This document shows, piece by piece, positions 40,348-49,925 of a stretch of DNA of 64,000 nt. The translations under genes were made by a program, and so were the position numbers. Each line of letters starts with the position of its first letter. Within the stretch, counting starts at the first letter, position 1. Source of the stretch: Alteraurantiacibacter aquimixticola (GTDB taxonomy: Bacteria > Pseudomonadota > Alphaproteobacteria > Sphingomonadales > Sphingomonadaceae); assembly GCF_004965515.1 (NCBI RefSeq), contig NZ_SSHH01000001.1, positions 186,001 through 250,000 of the forward strand, written 5' to 3'. Under the pieces are notes generated by a model that did not search any database, was not told where the DNA came from, and saw only the letters and a list, made by a program, of their open reading frames with translations.

Positions 40348-42126
40348 ATGGAAGGGCACGAAGGCGGATTGATGCTGCTTGAAGGCGTGGTCATGCTGGG
40401 CTTCGCGCTCGGCTTCGTGCTGCTGTTCCGCCGCATGGGGCTGGGCGCCACGCTGGGTTACCTCGTCGCAGGCGTGGTGATCGGACCGCAAGTTCTGGGC
40501 CTGGTCGGCGGTGCGGAGGAAATGGTCGAGTTCGCCGAGCTCGGCATCGTCATGCTGCTGTTCGTCGTCGGGCTAGAACTCAATCCGGCGCGGCTATGGC
40601 GCATGAAGCACGAGATCTTCGTCCTTGGCGGGGCGCAGGTCATCGCCTGCGGCCTCGCCGTGGCGGCCACCGTGCTGGCGCTCACCGGCTTCACGATGGA
40701 GGCGGCGCTGGCCATTGGCCTGCCGCTGGGCCTCAGCTCCACCGCGCAGGTGCTGCCCATGCTGCAATCGGCCGGACGCCTGCGCACGCCTTTTGGCGAG
40801 CGGGCCTTTGCCATCCTGCTGTTCCAGGACCTTTCGATCATCCCGTTGATCACCATCGTTTCGGCGATGAGCCGCAATCCCGCCGATGCCGAGGGCCCCG
40901 CGGGCATCACGCTGGTGCTGCTTTCGCTGGCAGCCGTCGCCGGGCTGATCGCGGCGGGACGTTTCCTGATCCGTCCGCTGTTCCGCTTGATTGGCAAATT
41001 GGGCGAGCGCGAGATGTTCATTGTCGCCGCGCTCTTCACCGTGGTCGCCAGCGCGGCGGTGATGGAACTGCTCGGCCTGTCGCTGGCGCTAGGCGCCTTC
41101 ATTGCCGGTGTGATGCTGGCCGACACGCCCTACAGGCACGAACTGGAGGCGGATATCGAGCCCTTCCGCTCAATCCTTCTGGGGCTGTTTTTCATCGCCG
41201 TGGGCATGATGCTGGACCTGCAGGCGATTGCCGACAGTCCGTTCTTCGTGATTGGTTTCGCCGTGCTGCTGATCGCACTCAAGACCGGGATCATCACCGG
41301 GCTGGGACTGCTTATGAAGATGCGCTGGCGAGCCGCGCTGGCGCTCGGCCTGCTGCTGTCGCAAGGCGGCGAATTCGCCTTCGTGCTCTACACCACCGCG
41401 CAGAGCGCGCTGCTGATCGAGGATACGGCCGCGAGCATCTTCGGCGCGGTCGTCACCCTGTCCATGGCCGCCACGCCCTTCCTGATGATGGCCACGCGCC
41501 GTGTCCGCCGCGAGCCGCCCGGCAGCGATGGCGGGGAGGAGCGCGAGGGCCCGCAGGCCGAAGGCGCCAGCGCGATCGTGGTCGGATATGGCCGCTTCGG
41601 GCAGACCGTGGCGCAGACGCTGCAGGGCGCGGGCCTGACCGTCACCGTGATCGATACCGATGTGAAGCGCATCGACATGGCCGAGGAGTTCGGCTGGAAA
41701 GTCTATTTCGGCGACGGGTTGCGGCTCGACATGCTGCGCCAGGCAGGGGCGGGCGAAGCGCAGCTGATCATGTTCTGCACGGCGAATGACAAGGTGGACG
41801 CCGAACTGGTCGAAGCGTTGAAGCAGGCCTTCCCCGATGCGCAGGTCTATTTGCGTGGATACGACCGGCGAAGCGTGATCGCGATGGCCGGCAGCAAGGC
41901 CGATTACGTCATGCGCGAATTGTTCGAATCCGCGCTGCGCATGGCGCTTATGGCGCTGGATAATGTGGGTCTGAGCGAGCAGGAGATCGACCGGGCCGAA
42001 AGCCGTTATCGCGAGAACGACCGGCAGCGGCTGCGCGTGCAGATGGAAGCGGGCGACGTCTATGCCGCAAAGGAGATGACCCGCGAACAGGAGCGGGCCA
42101 TGCGCAACGGCGCCCGCGACGACTGA
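40348..42126 (+). CDS. KefB/KefC-type CPA2 cation/proton antiporter with RCK domain
   Basis: 592 residues. About 12 membrane helices in the N-terminal 370 residues (ELGIVMLLFVVGLEL; LLFQDLSIIPLI; LLLSQGGEFAF) are followed by a TrkA-N/RCK domain with the nucleotide-binding VVGYGRFGQTVAQTL and an acidic residue at the strand end (VIDTDV). Ends in a coiled charged tail. It should exchange potassium or sodium for protons under control of a bound nucleotide or glutathione-like ligand. ATG at 40348 follows GGGAGGCAGG; TTG at 40345 adds one residue only. Confidence 0.93.
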   Translation: MEGHEGGLMLLEGVVMLGFALGFVLLFRRMGLGATLGYLVAGVVIGPQVLGLVGGAEEMVEFAELGIVMLLFVVGLELNPARLWRMKHEIFVLGGAQVIACGLAVAATVLALTGFTMEAALAIGLPLGLSSTAQVLPMLQSAGRLRTPFGERAFAILLFQDLSIIPLITIVSAMSRNPADAEGPAGITLVLLSLAAVAGLIAAGRFLIRPLFRLIGKLGEREMFIVAALFTVVASAAVMELLGLSLALGAFIAGVMLADTPYRHELEADIEPFRSILLGLFFIAVGMMLDLQAIADSPFFVIGFAVLLIALKTGIITGLGLLMKMRWRAALALGLLLSQGGEFAFVLYTTAQSALLIEDTAASIFGAVVTLSMAATPFLMMATRRVRREPPGSDGGEEREGPQAEGASAIVVGYGRFGQTVAQTLQGAGLTVTVIDTDVKRIDMAEEFGWKVYFGDGLRLDMLRQAGAGEAQLIMFCTANDKVDAELVEALKQAFPDAQVYLRGYDRRSVIAMAGSKADYVMRELFESALRMALMALDNVGLSEQEIDRAESRYRENDRQRLRVQMEAGDVYAAKEMTREQERAMRNGARDD

Positions 42127-42151
42127 GCCGGACGCGGGTTGCCAAGGCAGC

Positions 42152-43483
42152 TCAGCTTCGCGGCAGGCGCGCCGGCGGCTGGTCGTTCGCTTCCGGAAGG
42201 CCGCGCGTTTCCTGGGCATTGCGGTCGGGAGCCTCACCCTTCGCCCGGTTGCCCATGAGATATTGCTGCGCCGCCACCACCGGCAGCGGGCGTGAGAAGA
42301 AATAGCCCTGTCCGCAGGCGACGCCGAGCGCGGTCATCGTATCGCATTCCTGCTGCGTCTCGATCCCTTCGGCCACCAGCAGGCAGCCGATATCCCGCGC
42401 CAGCTGCACCAGCGCGCCGGTCAGCGCGCGGCGCGCCGGATCGCTGTCGATTTCGCGGGTGAGGGCCATGTCCATCTTGAGCATGTCGGGCTTGAGGTCG
42501 ACGATGTGCCTAAGGCCCGAATAGCCCGTGCCGACATCGTCGATGGCGATGCGCACCTTCTCCTTCAGCCTGACCAGCCGCTCCGCCAGCGCGCCGAAAT
42601 CGGCTACCTGCTGGTGCTCGGTCACCTCGATCACCAGTTGCGCGGTGTCGACCTTCTCGAGCTCTGCCTCGAGCATGCCGGACATGATGGTGGAGGGCGC
42701 GACATTGACCGTCGCATAAATGCCCGCTGGCAGGTGATCGATTGTATCGAGCGCGGCGCGCACGGCGGCCATTTCCAGCTCTACTCCCAGTCCGACCTGC
42801 TCCGCATCGTCGAACCAGGCATCAGGTCCCAGGCGGTTCTGGTTGGGGAAGCGCGCCAGGCATTCCACGCCCACCGGTTCGCCGGTGTCCAGCGCGTGGA
42901 TCGGCTGGTGGAAGATGGTGATCGCGCTGCCGTCCAGCATGTCGGTGACCCGCTCGCGGGCTGCTTTAAGCGCCATTTCGCCTTCCATCGCCTGTTCGAT
43001 TCGCTCGGCAGCGAGGCTGGCGAAGGCGTGTACCACCTTCAGGTCACGCTGGCCCAGGCTGCGGTCGGGCTTGCGGCCCAGCGCGCAGAAACTGCCCCAC
43101 ACGCTGCCGTCCGACAGGCGCAGCGGCACGTTGAGATGGCAGCCTACGGGCAGCATGTCGGTGATCGCCAGCTCTGCCGTCAACGGATGGTCGGCGGGGT
43201 CCTGGATCAGCTCGGGCAGGCGCCCTTGCAGGATGTGCCAGCAATAGGATTCCTCCACCGGCTCGCGAAAGCCGGGGCCCATCGGCAGGTCGAGATCGGT
43301 ATCGACATGCGTCAACTCCCGCTCACCGTCGCCGACATAGCGCGAGACAAAGGCGATCTCGAGCCCGAGATGCCCGCGCACGGCGGCCAGGACGCGATCG
43401 ATCTGGGCGTCGCGCAACAGTTCGTCCGGCAGTGGTCCCGTCGAAAACACCGGTGTGGTCAGCTCTGGTCGCGCGGGGGCCAT
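42152..43483 (-). CDS. GAF-EAL cyclic-di-GMP phosphodiesterase
   Basis: 443 residues. N-terminal GAF sensor (about 30-165) with GSVWGSFCALGRKPD, and a C-terminal EAL domain (about 185-410). The EAL signature is ECLARF with the conserved metal-binding Glu; other active-site residues are present: NVAPS (Asn), EVTEHQ (Glu), DDVGTGYSG (the two Asp), KMDM (Lys), EGIET and GQGYFFSRP. So the enzyme should be active, breaking c-di-GMP to pGpG. The C-terminal tail of about 30 residues is poor in structure. Single gene, convergent with the Kef-type antiporter. Confidence 0.9.
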   Translation of the reverse strand: MAPARPELTTPVFSTGPLPDELLRDAQIDRVLAAVRGHLGLEIAFVSRYVGDGERELTHVDTDLDLPMGPGFREPVEESYCWHILQGRLPELIQDPADHPLTAELAITDMLPVGCHLNVPLRLSDGSVWGSFCALGRKPDRSLGQRDLKVVHAFASLAAERIEQAMEGEMALKAARERVTDMLDGSAITIFHQPIHALDTGEPVGVECLARFPNQNRLGPDAWFDDAEQVGLGVELEMAAVRAALDTIDHLPAGIYATVNVAPSTIMSGMLEAELEKVDTAQLVIEVTEHQQVADFGALAERLVRLKEKVRIAIDDVGTGYSGLRHIVDLKPDMLKMDMALTREIDSDPARRALTGALVQLARDIGCLLVAEGIETQQECDTMTALGVACGQGYFFSRPLPVVAAQQYLMGNRAKGEAPDRNAQETRGLPEANDQPPARLPRS

Positions 43484-43576
43484 CGGTGCAGGTTTGTCCT
43501 TGAAAGGTCGTGGCTATGAACGCTGTGGACCGCAATCCCTAAACGCGGATTAACTTTGGACTAGCGCTCCATTTCG

Positions 43577-44101
43577 TCAAAGGCGCAATTCGTAGAGGAA
43601 TTCATCGTCGCGATGGTTCCCCACCCAGAAATCGATATTGGCCACGTGGTGAAAGCCGTGGCGCTGGTAGAAACGCTGCGCCCCGAAATTCTCGCTGAAG
43701 ACCGACAGGGTAATGGCATCGCCATCCCACGTGCGCGTTTGCGCCAGCGCCCAGTCCATCAATGCCGCGCCAAGGCCACGTCCGGTGCTCTTCTTCGCGC
43801 AATAGAGCTGGCTGAGGAAGGCCGGGTTTGCCGGGCGCGGTTCGGGGTGCTCGTCGAACATGTAACCGCGCACCAGCAGGCAGTAGGCGGCGATTTCCCC
43901 ATTATCGAGCGCGAGCTGCACGGCGGTGTCGGGGTCTTCGACGGATGCACGATAACGCTCCGGCGTGCGCCACTCGTCAAAAAACGCCTGCAGGTCCTCA
44001 GGCTTGTAGAGATGGCCGAACGCAGCATCGAAGGCATCGCGGGCAAAGCCTGCCAGTGCGTCGGCATCGTCAAGGGTTGCAGGGCGCAGTTCCAGGGTCA
44101 T
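43577..44101 (-). CDS. GNAT-family N-acetyltransferase
   Basis: 174 residues. The acetyl-CoA binding signature is in the STGRGLGAALMDWAL motif (R/Q-x-x-G-x-G/A), followed by NFGAQRFYQRHGF typical of the later strands. Substrate unknown; the ATG at 44101 begins the usual MTLELRPATLDDADAL. 40 bases downstream of a channel gene. Confidence 0.9.
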   Translation of the reverse strand: MTLELRPATLDDADALAGFARDAFDAAFGHLYKPEDLQAFFDEWRTPERYRASVEDPDTAVQLALDNGEIAAYCLLVRGYMFDEHPEPRPANPAFLSQLYCAKKSTGRGLGAALMDWALAQTRTWDGDAITLSVFSENFGAQRFYQRHGFHHVANIDFWVGNHRDDEFLYELRL

Positions 44102-44141
44102 GGTCCTGCGCCCTATCCTTTGGGCGGGTGGCTGTGAAGCC

Positions 44142-45392
44142 TCAGGCGCCGGGCGGCAGGTCCGCGGGCTCTTCTCCCGCCGTTGTGGCAGGCGTTGAGC
44201 CGGAAGACGAGGAAGCGGCAGCGCTGCGGCTGACCGCCTCATCCGCCTGTTCCAGCTTGCGCGCGGCCCATTCGCGTCCGCCCAGGCCAAAAGCGAGTGC
44301 CGCTGCTACCGCGCCGCCGATCACGATGGCGGAGAAAGCCGTCTGCACGATCTCCTCGCCCACGCCCATGAATTGCAGGCCCATGAACGTGAACAGCACG
44401 ATCGCGGCCCATTTCACCACGCTACCGGCCACAGCATTGCCGCCTTCGCCGCCGATGATACGGCCGAGCAGTCCGGCGATCAGGAAACCCGCGCCGATCA
44501 CCACTGCACCGAAGACGACGCGTCCGCCCAGCTCGAGTATCTCGTCGAGAATGACGGTCAGTTCCGGGAAGCCCAGCAGGCGCGTGGCGGCAATGGCGAT
44601 GAACAGGATGATCGCCACCTGCACTACGTTGCCGATCACGCGCGAGGCGGAGGTGTTCGCCGGCAGCAGTCCGGTGCTTTCCAGTGAGCGGTCGACGCCC
44701 AGGCCGCGCAGCACGTCGGCCAGCATGGTGCCGGCAAAGCGGGCGATCAGATAACCGAGGCCGAGCAGGATCGCCGCCCCGATGATGCGCGGGATCGCCC
44801 CGAAGATCATCTGCAGCATCTCGCTCGCCGGGCCGGAAATGGTCTCTATATCCAGCGCCTCCAGCGCGGCGATGGAGACCGGGATGATCACCAGCACGAA
44901 GACGATCGTGCCGATCGTCTTGCTGATGGCGGCATTGCCGGTGACGTTGTCCACGCCGCCCCTGTTCGCCCATTTGTCGAAATCGACCGTCTGCAGTGCG
45001 GTCACCGTCAGGTCGCGCAGGATGCGTGCGATCATCAGGCCGATGAAGAAGATCAGGCCCGCCCCGATCAAATGCGGGATGAAGCCCATGATCGAATCGA
45101 GCAGTGTGGTCACCGGCCGCATCACGCCGCCCAGGTCGAATACCTGCAAGACTGCGAGGAGGCCGAGCAGCCAGATCAGCATGGACACGATCTTGCCCAG
45201 CTGCATACCGATGCTCTCGCCCGAAGAGGTGTCCTTCTGCAGGAAGGAGACATTGTCGACGATCTTGGCGAAAGCCCATTTGGCGGCCCTTGCCAGCAGC
45301 CATGTGACCACCACAATGGCAATGGCCAGCAAGATATCGGCAGCGATCTCTATCGCCAGGTCCTGATCGAAGCGGTAACGTCCCAAACGCAT
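44142..45392 (-). CDS. Mechanosensitive-channel-like membrane protein (conserved TM-helix repeat)
   Basis: 416 residues with four or more repeats of a helix pair of the type L.GLI..R.L.DL / IGAGLIFFIGLMIARIL and AAILLGLGYLIARFAGTML and VVIGAGFLIAGLLGRI, a pattern of PF05552 found in CmpX-like and MscS-type channels. The C-terminal 40 residues are Ser/Pro/Thr rich. It probably forms a mechanosensitive or osmoregulatory channel in the inner membrane. ATG at 45392 follows GGGGAG; TTG at 45395 adds one residue. Confidence 0.85.
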   Translation of the reverse strand: MRLGRYRFDQDLAIEIAADILLAIAIVVVTWLLARAAKWAFAKIVDNVSFLQKDTSSGESIGMQLGKIVSMLIWLLGLLAVLQVFDLGGVMRPVTTLLDSIMGFIPHLIGAGLIFFIGLMIARILRDLTVTALQTVDFDKWANRGGVDNVTGNAAISKTIGTIVFVLVIIPVSIAALEALDIETISGPASEMLQMIFGAIPRIIGAAILLGLGYLIARFAGTMLADVLRGLGVDRSLESTGLLPANTSASRVIGNVVQVAIILFIAIAATRLLGFPELTVILDEILELGGRVVFGAVVIGAGFLIAGLLGRIIGGEGGNAVAGSVVKWAAIVLFTFMGLQFMGVGEEIVQTAFSAIVIGGAVAAALAFGLGGREWAARKLEQADEAVSRSAAASSSSGSTPATTAGEEPADLPPGA

Positions 45393-45513
45393 CAAACTAC
45401 TCCCCTGCTATGGGGCCGTTGATACGACCCTCTCGGGACGGATTATTGCAGAGGATAGCGGCCAAATTGAGCCGCGATTGACCGATGAAAATGCACGTTT
45501 CGGCGCAGGCCCG

Positions 45514-46404
45514 TCAGGAGAACTTGTCCGCCTTGCGCTTGCCGAAACGCATGTTGCGCTCAAGATGCGCGCGCAGGGCGGCATAGAAGGCTTCGAGGAA
45601 CTCGCGCTCATGGCCCGCGCCTGCTTCCCAGCCGATCTTGTTGCAGATGGCCAGCATCACCTCATGCATGGCTTCGGAGTTATCCTGCCGCAGCACGCCT
45701 TCGAGCACCTGCAATTCGTGCTCGCCGTAGACAGACAGTTCTTCCTCGCCGAAGCGGAAGTCCCGGCTGCGGTCGGGCGCGGTGGACATGGCCTCGGCGA
45801 GCTTCACGCGGCTGGCTTCGACCACCCATGTCCCGGCCACCAGGTCGCCGGCGCGCAGGCGGTCCTTGTTGAAGACGGGAAACAGCACGAAGCACATCAG
45901 CCAGACGAATGCGGCGACGCCCATCACGCCTTGCTCGGCCTCTCCCGATAGGAGGTAGGTGGCGGGCAGGAATACCTCCACGTCGCGCAGCAGGTTGCGC
46001 GCGATCACCGCCTCAGCCGTCAATCGCCCGCCGTCGCGCGCGGCGACGCGGATGCCCATGATGCGCTTGCCGGGCGTTGCTCCGCGCGGCCCCAGTTCGA
46101 AGAACAGGAAGTATCCATAACGGGCGAGGAAGGTCAGCATGATGAGGATCACCACGAGGAATTCCACCGCTCCGCCGACCTCGCCAGAGCCGATGGTCGC
46201 CATATTGGTGCCAAAGGCCAGCAGCAGCAGGACCAGCGCCACCACCGACAGGGCGATGATGATGAGGTCGAGCAGTAATGCGCCCACGCGCGCGCCGCGG
46301 CTGGCAATGGTGAGCGGAAGCGACAGCCCTTCGGGCGTCACCAGCTCCCGCTGCCGCCTCAATTGCGATGACCGCAGGCGATTGGTAACGCTGGCGCTGC
46401 TCAT
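45514..46404 (-). CDS. RDD-family membrane protein
   Basis: 296 residues. An RDD domain with three or four transmembrane helices is in the N-terminal two thirds: RGARVGALLLDLIIIAL (Arg and Asp motif) and GPRGATPGKRIMGIRV, then ARNLLRDVEVFLPA. The C-terminal third (about 210-296) is soluble and charged with FRFGEEELSVYGEHEL. It is last in the minus-strand MoxR/DUF58 cluster and overlaps the SpoIIM-like gene by 4 bases (ATGA), so the two are coupled. Confidence 0.88.
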   Translation of the reverse strand: MSSASVTNRLRSSQLRRQRELVTPEGLSLPLTIASRGARVGALLLDLIIIALSVVALVLLLLAFGTNMATIGSGEVGGAVEFLVVILIMLTFLARYGYFLFFELGPRGATPGKRIMGIRVAARDGGRLTAEAVIARNLLRDVEVFLPATYLLSGEAEQGVMGVAAFVWLMCFVLFPVFNKDRLRAGDLVAGTWVVEASRVKLAEAMSTAPDRSRDFRFGEEELSVYGEHELQVLEGVLRQDNSEAMHEVMLAICNKIGWEAGAGHEREFLEAFYAALRAHLERNMRFGKRKADKFS

Positions 46405-47462
46405 GGCGCGTCCTCCGTGCCATGGTCGCGCGGGCGCGGCATGAGGAGGAAATAGAACACCCATCCGGCAAGGAAGAGACCGCCGACGATGGCGCGCGGC
46501 CCGGCCCCGGGAAGCAGCTGGCGCGCATAGCCTTCGAGCAGTCCCGCAACGACCAGCATCAGCACGCAGCCCGCCATCACCTGCGCCGCACGCCGGCCCG
46601 ATGCGGCGGCGGCGGAGAGCACGCTCCGGCGGCCAGGAAAGGCCATCGACCTGCCAATATGCATGCCGGCCGCACCCGAAAGCAGGATCGCGCCCAGTTC
46701 CGTCGTGCCATGGACGGAAAGCCAGGCGGCGAATTCCCATGTCAGCCCGGCATCGGCGAACAGCCACAGCATCGCCCCCAGCAGCGCCATGTTGTAGACC
46801 AGCAGCAGCAGCGTGGGGATGCCGAAGCAGAAGCCCAGCGCGAAAGCCATGATGCACACGGCCGAATTGTTGGAGAAGAGATAGGCGGCGAACATGCCGA
46901 GCCCATCGGCGTTCTCGGTACTCGCCAGCGTTTCGGCCAGCTCCTCCCGGCTCGCGCCGGGCTGGCGCCCGCCCGCCATTCCGCCCGAGACGAGCGAATA
47001 GTACCAGCCGCGATCGCTGGCGACGAGCAGGTAGCCGACCACCGTGCCGGAGATCATGGCGAACAGGGCGATGCAGATGTCGAGCCAGATTTCGCGCACC
47101 GATGCGCTCCATCCGCCGCCAAGGAACCGCCGCGCCCATGCGAACAGGCTGGAGCGCGGGCCATAGACCTGGAACCATGCTCGCCGGACCAGCGATTCGA
47201 GATAGGCGAGCGTCGCCGCATCGAGCGAAGTCTCGCGCGCGACGGAGAGGCTGGAGGCGGCCTTGCGGTAGAGCACGGGAAGCTCCAGCAGGTCGTCATC
47301 GGCGATCCTGCCGAGGCGGCCTTTCTCCAGCGCCTCGACGATGGTTTCGAGCCGCTGCCAGTCGCCTTCGCGCTCCAGCCGGAACTGGTCGGAGCGCAGG
47401 GACGCCGCCTCGATATCGGCGGCTGCCTCGGCCACCTTCTTTCGGAAAAGATTGAGCGCCAT
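46401..47462 (-). CDS. SpoIIM-family (stage II sporulation M) membrane protein
   Basis: 353 residues. A soluble N-terminal helical region of about 120 residues, then at least six membrane helices containing GTVVGYLLVASD, FSNNSAVCIMAFALGFCFGIPTLL and the SVHGTTELGAILLSGAAG motif characteristic of SpoIIM/DUF95. Non-sporulating proteobacteria keep it next to MoxR/DUF58 genes; its role there is unknown. ATG at 47462 follows GAGGGGG and is preferred over TTG at 47468. Confidence 0.88.
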   Translation of the reverse strand: MALNLFRKKVAEAAADIEAASLRSDQFRLEREGDWQRLETIVEALEKGRLGRIADDDLLELPVLYRKAASSLSVARETSLDAATLAYLESLVRRAWFQVYGPRSSLFAWARRFLGGGWSASVREIWLDICIALFAMISGTVVGYLLVASDRGWYYSLVSGGMAGGRQPGASREELAETLASTENADGLGMFAAYLFSNNSAVCIMAFALGFCFGIPTLLLLVYNMALLGAMLWLFADAGLTWEFAAWLSVHGTTELGAILLSGAAGMHIGRSMAFPGRRSVLSAAAASGRRAAQVMAGCVLMLVVAGLLEGYARQLLPGAGPRAIVGGLFLAGWVFYFLLMPRPRDHGTEDAP

Positions 47463-47610
47463 CAGCAACCCCCTCTTTCCGCACGCCCATCCGGGCGCGC
47501 GGTCCTCGGCGCTATTCCCTCCGCTCGGCTGCGGGGCGCCTGCGGGCGGCCGTTCGGCCTATGGCTACTGCGACCAAGAGACGGGCGGCTGGAAGGAGAA
47601 GCGAAGTGGC
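47463..47610. other. Non-coding gap within the MoxR/DUF58 cluster
   Basis: 148 bases between the SpoIIM and DUF58 genes, the only sizeable gap in the cluster. It is GC rich and contains GGCCGTTCGGCC (a palindrome near 47550) and several inverted GC blocks, so it may be a dispersed repeat copy rather than a promoter. No gene or T-run terminator is visible. Confidence 0.4.
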
Positions 47611-48951
47611 TCACCCGATCGCCTCCGCGCGCTTGGCCTGGAGGTAGCGGTCGATCAGGCGGTAGCCGATCGTGTCATGCGGGGCCTCGATCACGTCGAC
47701 GCCCATCTGCCGCAACCGCTGCAACACGATGGCGCGCTGGTGGGCGAGCGATGCGGCGGAGACGGCGGTGGCGATATCCGCCACGGTCTCCGGTTCGCGC
47801 GTGGCGAGGCCTTCCAGCTCGGTATCCACCATGGTGACGAAAATGACGAGGTGGTGGCGCACCAGCCGCGCGACGCTTTCCACCATCAGTTCGGCCGAGG
47901 TCGGGTCGGTGAAATCGGAGAAGAGCACGATCAGGCTGCGGCGCTGCAGGCGGGCGGTGAGCGTTGCGAGCGCCAGCGTGAAATTCGGCTCGCGCGTCGT
48001 GTAATCCAGCCCGGCGGCAGCGGTCTGCAAGCGGTGGAAGGCGCGCGTGTCGGTGACGAAGGGTGTCAGCACGCTGGGCGCATCGGCAAAGCCGAAAAAG
48101 GCCACGCGGTCACCGCCCTTCAGCGCGACATAGCTGGCGGTGAGCGCTGCGGTCACGGCCCGGTCGATACGCGGCAGGCCGTCCACCGGCTCGCACATGG
48201 ACTGCCCGCAATCGAAGGCGAAGACGATCTGGTTGTCGCGCTCCGCCTCGTTCTCGCGGGCATAGAGTGCGGTGTGGCGCGCCGATGCCTTCCAGTCGAT
48301 GCGGCGGCGGTCCATGCCTGCTTCATATTCGGACAAGGCCTCGAACTGCGTGCCTTCGCCGCGAATGCGCCGGGCGATCAGGCCGAATTGCGCATCGCGC
48401 AAAAACGCTTGCAGCACGGGTGAGCGGGTGGGGGAGAGATCGGGCCAGACGCGGAGTTCTGTCTCCTCCAGCTTGCGATGCACCTGCCGCACGCCAAGCC
48501 CCAGCGGTCCGGGCCAGCGCAGCCAAAGGTCGTGGAAGGCGCCCGTACCCCGGCGCACAGGGGTGATTGCGCCTTCGCCTGCGAAAGTGGAAGCTTCGCC
48601 TTTGCCGGCAAGCGGGAATGTGACCACTCCGCCTTCGCCCAGCCGTGCGTCGAAGCCGAGAGCGGCTTCAGGCGGTGTGGCATTGGAGCTGCGGTCGAGA
48701 TCGGCGAGCACGCGGATGGAAGCGGGCTGCCCCACCTCGGTATCGCTGGGGACGTGCAACTGCAGGTCGTGGAGCCTCCCGGCCAGCCATCCATCGAGCA
48801 GCATCACCAGCAGCAGCGCTAGCGCCGCGGCAGGCGCGACCACCCAGGCGGAGGGCGCGGTCGCCGCCACCACCAGCGCGATGGGCGCCAGCAGCGTCAG
48901 GATCACCAGCATCCGGGCGGACGGGACAATGGGGAAGGCGGGGAGACGCAT
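47611..48951 (-). CDS. DUF58 (vWA-like) protein
   Basis: 446 residues. Two hydrophobic segments in the first 55 residues anchor the protein, then a beta-rich domain, the DUF58 core with GEGTQFEALSEYEAGMDRRRIDWKASAR, and a von Willebrand A-like domain. The metal-ion site sequence is FDCGQSM, with an altered DxSxS (DxGxS), so metal binding may be weak. Partner of the MoxR ATPase in a cluster generally thought to assemble or activate other protein complexes. Confidence 0.9.
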   Translation of the reverse strand: MRLPAFPIVPSARMLVILTLLAPIALVVAATAPSAWVVAPAAALALLLVMLLDGWLAGRLHDLQLHVPSDTEVGQPASIRVLADLDRSSNATPPEAALGFDARLGEGGVVTFPLAGKGEASTFAGEGAITPVRRGTGAFHDLWLRWPGPLGLGVRQVHRKLEETELRVWPDLSPTRSPVLQAFLRDAQFGLIARRIRGEGTQFEALSEYEAGMDRRRIDWKASARHTALYARENEAERDNQIVFAFDCGQSMCEPVDGLPRIDRAVTAALTASYVALKGGDRVAFFGFADAPSVLTPFVTDTRAFHRLQTAAAGLDYTTREPNFTLALATLTARLQRRSLIVLFSDFTDPTSAELMVESVARLVRHHLVIFVTMVDTELEGLATREPETVADIATAVSAASLAHQRAIVLQRLRQMGVDVIEAPHDTIGYRLIDRYLQAKRAEAIG

Positions 48952-48962
48952 TTGCAGGGGCC

Positions 48963-49925
48963 TTAGCGCGGCGCCTCTGTCTGTTCGACGAGGTCGGCGA
49001 CGAGGTCCTCCATCTCGCGCCCTTCGATCTCTGCGGCGGGCGAGAGCAGCAGGCGGTGGCGCAGGGCTGCAGTGGCGAGGGCCTTCACGTCGTCAGGAAT
49101 GACATAGGCGCGGCCATGCAGCGCGGCACGGGCGCGGGCGGCATTGGCCAGCAGCACGGCGGCGCGCGGGGATGCGCCGCTGGCGAGTTCCGGATTGTCG
49201 CGCGTGGCGCGCACCAGGTTCACCGTATAATCGACGATCTCCTTCGCCAGCGTGACATGGCCGAGCGAGGCCTGCGCGGCGGCGATCTTCGTCGCGTCCG
49301 CCACTTGCGAAATACCGAAATCGTCCACGCTGGGCGGGCCGGAGAGCGTTCCGAACCGCTCGACAATACGCGCTTCCTCTTCGAGGCTGGGATAGGGCAC
49401 CAGCAGCTTGAAGGCGAAGCGGTCCAGCTGTGCTTCGGGCAGCGGATAGACGCCCTGGTTCTCGATCGGGTTTTGGGTCGCAACCACCATGAACTGGTCG
49501 CCCAGCGCATGCGTCTCGCCATCCAGCGTTACCCGGCGTTCCTGCATCGCTTCGAGCAGCGCGGCCTGCGTCTTGGGCGGGGTGCGGTTGATCTCGTCCG
49601 CCAGCAGCAGGTCGCAGAAGATCGGCCCGCGCGTCAGGGTGAACTGGCTGGTCTGAAAGTTGAACAGGTTGGAGCCGAGGATATCGCCTGGCAGCAAGTC
49701 GGGCGTGAACTGGATGCGCCCGAATTCGAGACCGGTGGCGCGGCTGAAGCACTGGGCGAGGAAGGTCTTGGCCGTCCCCGGCGGGCCTTCCAGCAGCACG
49801 TGGCCGCGGCTGATGAGCGCGATCAGCAGGTGCTCGATCGTCTCCTCCTGGCCGACGATGGCCTTGCCCACCTCGTCCCGGATCGACTGCGCCAAGGCGC
49901 GCGTCTCTTCCAGTGTCATGCTCAT
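48963..49925 (-). CDS. MoxR-family AAA+ ATPase
   Basis: 320 residues. Walker [10 protein letters not shown] (near residue 48), GSNLFNF, Walker [15 protein letters not shown], sensor 1 TQNPIE, the second sensor region [15 protein letters not shown] and the C-terminal lid. Acts as a chaperone-like remodeller together with the DUF58/vWA protein. The ATG at 49925 overlaps the stop of the upstream DUF4350 gene (4 bases). Confidence 0.95.
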   Translation of the reverse strand: MSMTLEETRALAQSIRDEVGKAIVGQEETIEHLLIALISRGHVLLEGPPGTAKTFLAQCFSRATGLEFGRIQFTPDLLPGDILGSNLFNFQTSQFTLTRGPIFCDLLLADEINRTPPKTQAALLEAMQERRVTLDGETHALGDQFMVVATQNPIENQGVYPLPEAQLDRFAFKLLVPYPSLEEEARIVERFGTLSGPPSVDDFGISQVADATKIAAAQASLGHVTLAKEIVDYTVNLVRATRDNPELASGASPRAAVLLANAARARAALHGRAYVIPDDVKALATAALRHRLLLSPAAEIEGREMEDLVADLVEQTEAPR

